Below are positions 27,985 to 34,593 of a stretch of 34,593 nucleotides of DNA, piece after piece. Numbering within the stretch: the first letter of the stretch is position 1; each line of letters starts with the position of its first letter. The notes below the pieces were generated by a model. It saw only the letters and a list, made by a program, of their open reading frames with translations. It was not told where the DNA came from and searched no databases. Location: NCBI RefSeq assembly GCF_000485595.1, contig NW_014579393.1:1-34593 (forward strand). Reading direction: 5' to 3'. Origin of the DNA: Priapulus caudatus (lineage: Eukaryota; Priapulida; Priapulimorpha; Priapulimorphida; Priapulidae). The translations under genes were made by a program, and so were the position numbers.

Positions 27985-28400
27985 GAAGCGGGATAACCCG
28001 TACCGGAGGTTGCGCGGTATGCGGCGGCGGCGGCGGAACACGCCCGCGGGATACGCCGCACGCGCGCCCGGCCGCAGGCGGAACACGCGCCGCGGATTAC
28101 CCGCACCGCGCCGGCGGCGGCGCAACACGCGGCCGCGGATGACGCACCGCGCCGGCGGCGGCGGAACACGCGGCGCGCGGATTACCGCACCGCGCGGCGG
28201 CGGCGGAACACGCGGGCCGCGATACCGCACCGCGCCGGCAGCGGCGGACACGCGCCCGGGATACGCCGCACCGGCCGAGGCGGCGGAACACACCGCCGGC
28301 GGATACGCCGCACGGCGGGCGCCCGGCGGCCGGCTGGAACACGCGGCCGCGGATACCCGGCACCGCCGCCGGCGTCTCGCGAAACAAGGCGCCGGGCTTA
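27985..28400. repeat. GC-rich satellite, ~43-bp unit, about 9 copies
   Basis: Units share (G)CCGCGGATTACCGCACCG followed by CGCCGGCGGCGGCGGAACAC. Length varies from about 38 to 53 bp. All frames are open because of composition, not coding. GC is about 80 percent by eye. Confidence 0.82.
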
Positions 28401-29465
28401 CCCGCGGGTTACGCGTGGCGTAGGCGGTAGCAGAGCGACTTCATATTCACATTACCGGGTTTCTATTTTCTGCTAAGGGCGCCAAGGGCAGCCTTTAGAT
28501 TTTAAGATACGCACGCAGCAACATTGGTATTTAACTTTGATGAAGCCATTGTAGCTTGGCGCGAAGTGGAGCAAGGGCCACTGCAACGTGCGGCGCCGCA
28601 GATAAAATATGGCGGGAAGTGACTGCAAGGCCACATATCCATGTGTGACCATGCCGCAAGGGATATGGCGGGAAGCTCTGCCATTGGTCCAGAGATATGC
28701 TTGTCTCATTCCGCGAGTATGATGTTACTTTGTAACCCGTGGGAAATGACTTAAGATCAATGATGGTGATTGTTGTTGAGATGTCGATTTCATCCGCAGA
28801 AAGCATAATATAATAGGCGGACTTTCGCGGGAGGCGGAAGAGTGCAGCTATTGCGATGCGAGCAGGTCTAGATTAGGAGTCAGGTAGAGCAGGGTGCGAG
28901 GTTATGTATAGTAGCAGTTCAGGCGTCAGCAATAAGTTCCATAGGGATAGTAATGATGATAGGTGAGTCAGTACAGCGCAGCTTTATCGTCTGAGTTAGG
29001 TTGTATGCGGTAGTCCAGCTAGAACGTTCAGTGCGAACTATTTAATATTAATCGGGGGAAGGCAGTCGGGTTTGCTAAACTCGGATATTACTAGGCGCAT
29101 ATACTTATATTGTATGTGCACTCCGGCGAATGCGGTAACTTGTTTTTGGCCAGTCAACTAAGGGCTCCTTTAGTAAGCACGTCACGTAGTTCCTCTGACT
29201 TGTGTTCGTATCTCTGTCGAGCTACATCCAGCGGCACGCACGTCAGTGAACTCGCGCGCAGACCTTGTCGAAGAGACTGTGCGAGTAACACCGCCGGTCG
29301 TCCAAGAACCACAATGCAAAAGGTATATACGGTACGAAAACGAAGAAGAACGACAACATGATAACCGGTAACCGGATACGAAGAAGCAGAAGACAGCGGA
29401 AGTCTACACGCACGGATTTAAGAAATAAAGTTGAAGAAGCAGTAAACGACGATAAACGCCACACG
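28401..29465. other. Region before the GC-rich gypsy; probable 5' LTR, ends not set
   Basis: No coding motif. The stretch ending GATAAACGCCACACG (29450-29465) before TGGTGCCG is placed like the end of a 5' LTR, with AAATAAAG at 29422. The LTR start cannot be found, because no second copy is recognisable downstream. Confidence 0.4.
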
Positions 29466-29483
29466 TGGTGCCGTGCAGGATTT
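29466..29483 (+). promoter_or_regulatory. Candidate primer binding site of the GC-rich gypsy
   Basis: TGGTGCCGTGCAGGATTT: TGG start, 18 bases, directly after an ACACG end. Matches the type of primer site used by LTR elements; the tRNA is not identified. Confidence 0.45.
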
Positions 29484-30199
29484 GCGGAGAAGACTCGAGA
29501 GGAGAGAATACGGGAGGAAGGCAGAAGAAAGTGGCCGTGATCACCCGCGAGGACGCCGGATGGAAGAGCGACCACCCCATGGTGTGGGATTCAACTGCGA
29601 TCTCTCGTCTCGGACCCCGCGCGGGTACGGCTTAGAGCGCCTGTGCCGGCGGGGGAGCAGGCCGGGGCGGCGGAAGGCATACTCGGAGCGCGCGGGTCGC
29701 GGTGATCGGGGATCGGCAGACGGCTGAGCTACCACGACAGTTCCGGCGGTGATGGAGGCAGTATCGCCGGCTTTAAAGCAGAAGACATTAATCCCCCCCC
29801 CACCCCGGCGAATGGCCGAGCAGTCGCATAGCTCTAGGCGTAAGCCGAGGGCGGTACGGACATGTTCAACGTTTGGCCGCACAGGCTGAGACGCAGCTCG
29901 AAGCGGGCCGGGGTGGAAGAAAAGTCGTAATCCCGACCCCCGTCGTGGCCGAGGTCGACCGAGAAGAGTAAAGGGCGGCAGAGCCAGAAGAGTTGACGGA
30001 CTGGAGCAGCCGGAGGCTAGCCCGGGTAGTCTCTATCACAGCGTGATTCGATGAGCAGTGAGGCCCGTTTACTGGGCGGGAGAGTACCACGCGCTAAGAA
30101 CCTTCTGCAAAATTTGAGATAGCGCGCGGAGTATATACGGTCTTGGAACGCGAAGCTCGCGCTGGCTGACGGGCACTCTGCGGCGGCGTTTGACGGGAC
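29484..30199. other. Gag-position region, no gag recognised
   Basis: About 0.7 kb between the primer site and the first pol-like sequence. Frames are Arg/Gly-rich and open in several registers. No zinc knuckle or protease motif is visible; gag is deleted or unreadable. Confidence 0.4.
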
Positions 30200-31300
30200 G
30201 CGCGCGGAAGCCATTTTGACGGGTCGTGCGCGAAAACCTCTCCGAGTCTTGCCTCCGGGCGAAACTGCAGCATCGATTCACCGGCCGCAGGAGCTGCTAC
30301 ATAAGGGCCATGGAGAGCGGCCGACGGCTGCGGAGGGAGACGTGGCTGGAGTATGCCCGGAGCTGAAGAACTCGCTCGGACGCCGGCCCTCTCGCCCGAA
30401 TGGGTGAACGCCAGAAGCATGGCAGAGGGGCGAGTGGGCGCTGTGAGGTTCGTGGACAATTCTGCCGCATGTTTGGCGCAGCGCGTATACGTGCTGGCGG
30501 CCAGCACGACAAGACGGTGGATGCCGGCCGCCGCCCATGCCAGCACGAGTACGAGTGCGAATCGTAGGGGCTGAGACGCCGTGCCGGAAGCCACAACGTG
30601 GGGGCAGATCGCCAGACGGAGGCGGGAAACTGGGCTTCCACCCACTGGGTTTCCACGAGCGTGCCGGAGCTCCTAGGATTCTGGCCAAACCTACTACCCG
30701 TCGGCTTCATACCCCGGTTCGGCCGAGGTGGCTCGGCATTGACCAGAGCTAACACGGAAAGGATATCCGTTTGCGATTTGGAGCGCGAGAAGTGGCGGCG
30801 ATGGCCTTCGAAGAACTGAAAGGGCAGGCTCACGTCCGCGCCGGTACTGCTTACCCCAAAGGGAGGGAGAGTTCGCTGTTGGAGCCACCGACGCCACGCG
30901 ACGCAGCCGCGATGGGAGGGTGCTATCCCAGAACGCAGGAGGGAGATCGAACGGGTGATCGTCCTACGCAGTAAGGGTTAGGTCCGGCTCAGCGCAGATA
31001 CTGCACTAGCTGAACCGCGAACTCTTGGCGGTAAGTAACATTGTCGGCCAGTTCCGCCACTACTACTGTGGCGTGCCCTTCCGAGTCCGCACGACCATGC
31101 CTCTTGATGTGGCCCCTGCATCAACTTTAAAGAACCTTTGAGGGCATGATCGCCAGATGGATCGCTTCCTTCGACGGTGACCTTCGACGTGACCGATCGA
31201 GCATCCGACCCGGCAAGCAGCACGCGAACGCGATGGACTGCTCGCGTCCACCCGCTCTGCAGGAGTGCAAAGAGGGCGGATTGCGCCAGACTGCAACCGC
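30200..31300 (+). pseudogene. Ty3/gypsy reverse transcriptase (end) and RNase H, many frame breaks
   Basis: Reading across frames: a degenerate RT part, then LG(L)..YY-R-R-FIPRF-type connection (about 30675-30725), FEELKG and VLAYPKG-type residues (about 30800-30870), a TDA box for the first RNase H Asp (about 30890) and GG(V/C)LSQN. ELLAV and QFRHYL-type residues follow (about 31020-31070), then RVRT-DHA (about 31085-31100), ARWIASFDGDL (31150), and HRPGKQHANA-type (about 31195-31235). The order is that of gypsy RT-RNase H. The YxDD box cannot be read with confidence. Breaks are mostly single-base. Confidence 0.75.
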
Positions 31301-31689
31301 GGAGGACGAGGTAGCGAAGCGGAGTAGTGCCAATTGCAGGCGGACAGGTGCGAGTGACGACCGCCGATCCCGCGGTCGCCTGCGTTTGCATGGGAGAAGG
31401 AGGCGTAGAGAAGGTTGAGAGAATGGCAGCGAGGCCCGATGCGGCTATTCGCGAATTTGTCCAGTTGAAGGCGCGCCAGGAGGACCGAGTACCAAGAGCT
31501 AGCCGCGAATCGCAGGACGGGATAGAGCTACTGGAGCATTGTGGGAAAACTGGAAGTACGGCGGGGGCTGTTATCGCAATGGAATCCCCAGACGAACTCA
31601 GCCCAGCGTACCGTGGCCGCAGCTTAAGTGGCTGCCGCCTACGCCGGGGCGCGGAGCCGACGTCCCGGAGGGAGATCCATGAGGACGCT

Positions 31690-32735
31690 ACTGCACGGGG
31701 GCACAGCATGTGCGGACATTTGAAGTCACGAAAACCGGCTGCTTCGATTGCGCAACGTTTCAACCCTGCGGGGTTGCGGAGCGGACGTGGCGGGAGCATG
31801 GTCGTCGACAGTGTGCACCCTTGTGCCGCGAAGAAGGAGGGTCGACGCCGGAGAAGCTCGGCCTACAGCAAGCAAGGCCGTTGCCGGGCACCCATGGAGC
31901 GAATCGCGGTCGATGTTTTCTGGGGCCGTACCTGCGGCGCCCGCACGGGAGCTCGGGCATGACAATTCCTGTAGTCTGGGCGACTACTCTCACCAAATGG
32001 ACGGAAGGCGTACGCCCTGCGCGACCCAGACGGCCCTGACCACAGCGGATTGAGGCCTTGCCACGGATATGGTGTTACTGCGTTCGGCTACCGCGTGGCA
32101 GCTCCACTCCAGACCAGGGGCGCGAACTGTCGAGTCAACCCTCTTGGGGAGACCTGATAAGTTGTTGGGGATTGAGAAGACGCGCGGACGACCCCCTACA
32201 CCCCCAGGGTAGAACCGTTTCAACCGCAGACGGTACAGGGAGATGCTGTCCAAGGTCGTGTGGGGAACATCGCGACGACTGGGATGATCACTCCCCGTAT
32301 CGTGTGACCGCTTACCGAGGAAGCACTACGGAAAGCACTGGGTGTAGCCCGAAGCTGGGATGATGTTTCGACGGGCCGGTAGGACTCCCATCGACCGCTG
32401 ATTTGGTGAGGATACCTCCGGGGGACCTCTCCCGCCAGACTGTCCGCGTGGCGCTAACGTGCGAGTGGGTGAGAAGAACTACCGAGGAAAGCGCATGCTT
32501 ACCACGCGCTCACCTTGGGCGAGCGGCGGACAGGCGGCCTAGGCAGAGGAGACATTACGACCGGCGGTGGTGCCGGCGGACTTCAAGGCGGACACGTGGG
32601 TATGGTATTCTCTACCCCCCCCGCTGATGGAACGCTCGCGCTCAGGCGGCCATGGCGGAGGTCCGTACCTGGTGGTGAACGGCCCGGGGAAGCCTACGAT
32701 GGATCCAAGACCAGGCAACGCTTCGCGCAAGAGGT
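31690..32735 (+). pseudogene. Ty3/gypsy integrase: H2C2 finger, core and C-terminus, many frame breaks
   Basis: The H2C2-type finger (GHLKSRKPAASIAQRF, then CAAKKEGR) lies at about 31705-31845. The core begins PMERIAVDV (first Asp, about 31910). A DYFTKWTE-type segment is at about 31985. LHS-DQGRE with the second Asp is near 32116, read with one extra base. TPYTP and a VE-F segment with the Glu are near 32195-32215. RDDWDDHSPYRVTAYRGS (about 32270) and a STGCSP segment follow. The C-terminal RRHYDRR (about 32555) is present, and the end is near 32735. The DDE residues are visible but never in one frame. Confidence 0.8.
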
Positions 32736-32829
32736 GTCAGCAATGATGAGTTAACACGATTATGGAGGGTGAGAATGGCACAACCACAGGCAAGATGGCC
32801 GGTCAAGTGGAGCGTGGAAGGCGGCACGA

Positions 32830-33990
32830 CAGAAGCGAGAGCGGCGGCGATCCCTGTGGAAGGTGAGGCCCCCGCGAGCCCGGCCGCCGACGGCAGAGAA
32901 GAAGGCGGCCGGCATTCACCTGTAAGTGAGCCCGCCGCCCGCGGAGCAGGAAGAAGGCGGCGGAATCCGGCTTGTGAAAGTGAGCGCCGCCGACGAAGAG
33001 GAAGGCGGCGAGCACACACGACGTGAGCTCGCCGCCGACGAGGAGAAGGGCGCCCGGGCGCGATCCGCCACGCATGTGTGGACCCTTGCCGGGACGCGGC
33101 GAAGAGAGCTAGGCAGCGCGGCCGGCCGATCGACCCCCAGCCGACGCGCTCGAGCGCTCCCATCGGCCGCCGGTCGAGGAGAAAGGCGGCGATCACCGTC
33201 GCTCAGACGGTGAGCCTCGCCGCCGCCGCGACCGAGAAGCGCGCGGCAGATCAGCTGCGAAGGTGAGCCCCCGCCCGCCGGAGAAGAGGAAGGCGGCGAT
33301 CACAGCGACGGTGAGCTCGCCCGGCCGACGACGAACAAAGAGCGGCAACTGTAGCCACGATGGTGAGCTTGCCGCCGGCGCAAGAGATCAGGGGGAATCA
33401 CCCACGATGGTGAGGCCTTGCCGCGCGCAAGAGACTCGGCCGCGACACCCCCGACGGTGAGCTTCGCCGCCGACCAGAGAAGGCGCGGAGACCCTGCGAA
33501 GGTTGAGCCGCCGGCCGAGCAAGAGGAAGGCGGCGATCACCACGACGGTGAGCTCGCCGTCCGACGACGAGCAAAGCGCGGCAATCACGCACGACGGTGA
33601 GGCTTTGGCCGCCGGCAAAGAGCTAAGGCCGGGAATGAACGCCGATGGTGAGCTTGCCGCCGGGAAGAGACAGGCGGCGATGCAGCCACGACGGTGAGCT
33701 CGCGCCGACAGAGGAAGGCGCGGGAGATCCTGCGAAGGTGAGCCCGCCGACCAGGAGAAGAGGATAGGCGGCGATCGCCACGACGCGGTGGGCAGGCCTC
33801 GCCGCCGAACGAACGAGAAAGGCGCAATCACCATCGACGGTGAGGCTTGCCGCGGCGAAGAGAAAGGCGCAACTCAGCCACGACGGTGAGCGCTTGCCGC
33901 CGCAAAGAGAAAGGGCGGCGATCACCAAACGACGGGAGCTGCCGCGGCGACGAAGATGAAGGGCGACTTACGGCACGGAGCAGTGAGGCC
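32830..33990. repeat. ~48-bp GC-rich minisatellite, about 21 units, each with a GGTGAG core
   Basis: Units read roughly GGAAGGCGGCGATCACCACG ACGGTGAGCTCGCCGCCGAC GAGCAAGA. Between 33311 and 33980 the GGTGAG-type core recurs about every 44-53 bases (33311, 33361, 33410, 33457, 33547, 33595, 33646, 33692, 33738, 33838, 33882). Earlier units are more diverged. The position just after integrase suggests the untranslated part before the 3' LTR of the gypsy element. Frames on both strands are open and repetitive; I do not treat them as genes. Confidence 0.85.
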
Positions 33991-33999
33991 CCGACGAAG

Positions 34000-34329
34000 C
34001 GGCCAGAGAAGAAAAAAGAGGGGGTACAGAGCACAGACGCTGCACCCGGAGACGATGGCGGACGCCGGCGGGGAACTAGGAGACCTTCCTACCGCCGGCC
34101 GCTGCCGGAGGGGCATTGCCTGGATGGGAGCCGGGACGCGCAGGTTACGCGCTCCACAACGCGGTGATAGCCACGGAAATACTCGGTCTCACGGCAGAGG
34201 TGTAGGCTGTGGGGCGTCTAGGAGGTAGATCTACCCGCGGTAGAAGAAGGGGATTGCCGTAGCCTCCAGGTGGAAGCGTGCCGGCAGTAGACGGCGGCGA
34301 ACCAGGAACGCAGCCGGGAAAGACGCCCT
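34000..34329. other. GC-rich sequence after the minisatellite, possible 3' LTR start
   Basis: AGAAGAAGGGGA followed by TTGCCG (about 34241-34257) resembles a polypurine tract and LTR border, but no matching 5' copy is found. No gene seen. Confidence 0.35.
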
Positions 34330-34380
34330 TCCGTCGCGTCTTCTCTAGGGGATGACTTAATCATCCCCTAGCGCGACGGA
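34330..34380. repeat. Strong two-part hairpin
   Basis: CTAGGGGATGA-CTTAA-TCATCCCCTAG (34345-34371) is a perfect 11-bp stem with a 5-base loop. Outside it TCCGTCGCG pairs with CGCGACGGA, with a 6-base bulge (TCTTCT) on the left. Confidence 0.9.
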
Positions 34381-34467
34381 CAAAGCGTCGGCGCCATGCG
34401 GCGAGTAAATTCCGTGGCCGGGCAAGGGGGGAGAGGCGAGGTATACTAGGCAGGGCGATAGATGAGA

Positions 34468-34562
34468 GGGCTGACGAGTGGTTCAGCGCAGAGGATTAGA
34501 GGCTGACCGAGTGTTCCAGCCGGAGAGCTAGAGCTGACGAGTGTTCCAGCCAGAGGTACCAG
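34468..34562. repeat. ~32-bp tandem repeat, 3 units
   Basis: CTGACGAGTG(G)TTCAGC, CTGACCGAGTGTTCCAGC and CTGACGAGTGTTCCAGC start near 34470, 34502 and 34533, each followed by (C/G)(A/G)GAG. Confidence 0.8.
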
Positions 34563-34593
34563 GGGGGCGTGACGCGTTACCAGCGCCAAGTAG

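Noticed and set aside
27906-28423. Long Arg/Gly/Ala-rich ORFs on both strands
   Set aside because: They arise from the GC-rich satellite, where stop codons are rare in all frames; there is no motif and both strands are equally open.
29541-30833. Several minus-strand ORFs in the GC-rich element
   Set aside because: They are open by composition only; the plus strand shows the ordered retroelement motifs.
30978-31799. 273-residue minus-strand ORF
   Set aside because: It overlaps the RNase H and integrase-finger motifs of the plus-strand gypsy pol and shows no motif of its own.
32830-33990. CRISPR-like array
   Set aside because: The units are degenerate along their whole length, with no constant repeat and unique spacer of fixed size, and the context is eukaryotic.

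Overview
The window looks like accessory DNA from an invertebrate animal genome, probably marine; I cannot name the species. The evidence is spliced exons with GT/AG borders, a rhodopsin-type receptor remnant, transferrin-type exons, and mixed eukaryotic transposons (P element-like, pogo/Tigger-like, hAT-like MITEs, Ty3/gypsy, BEL/Pao, a Crypton-type fragment). No bacterial operon, rRNA, tRNA or CRISPR array is visible. There is one 182-base gap (21847-22028) and one single N (4656).

Layout. 1-5000: a frameshifted P element-like transposase, two copies of a 225-bp repeat, a BEL/Pao pol fragment, a Crypton-type fragment and a 159-bp tandem duplication. 5300-6800 (minus strand): a broken rhodopsin-type GPCR with a repetitive glycosylated N-terminus and a 20-bp inverted repeat between TM4 and TM5. 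7090-12140: a MITE, a displaced copy of the Crypton-type fragment, and a Ty3/gypsy integrase split by a 3.0-kb non-coding LTR element (410-bp LTRs, CTAG target duplication). 12020-12700: a repeat abutting a BEL/Pao reverse transcriptase fragment. 12859-15890: a DNA transposon with ~435-bp terminal inverted repeats and one intron-containing MADF-like gene but no transposase. 15915-16079: an LTR carrying a polypurine tract on one side and a primer site on the other. 17388-18410: two transferrin-type exons in matching phase. 19096-20393: a broken envelope/fusion-glycoprotein-like ORF set. 21557-22163: a hAT-like MITE with a perfect 8-bp target duplication. 25927-27484: a frameshifted pogo/Tigger transposase. 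From about 27950 the base composition turns strongly GC-rich: a ~43-bp satellite, a Ty3/gypsy pol with many single-base frame breaks, and a ~48-bp minisatellite with a GGTGAG core.

Most of the window is therefore nested mobile elements; only the GPCR and transferrin pieces look like host genes. A caution applies throughout. The two LTRs of the same element, and other duplicated segments, differ largely by one-base insertions and deletions. Part of the apparent pseudogenisation may therefore be uncorrected long-read sequencing error rather than biological decay.
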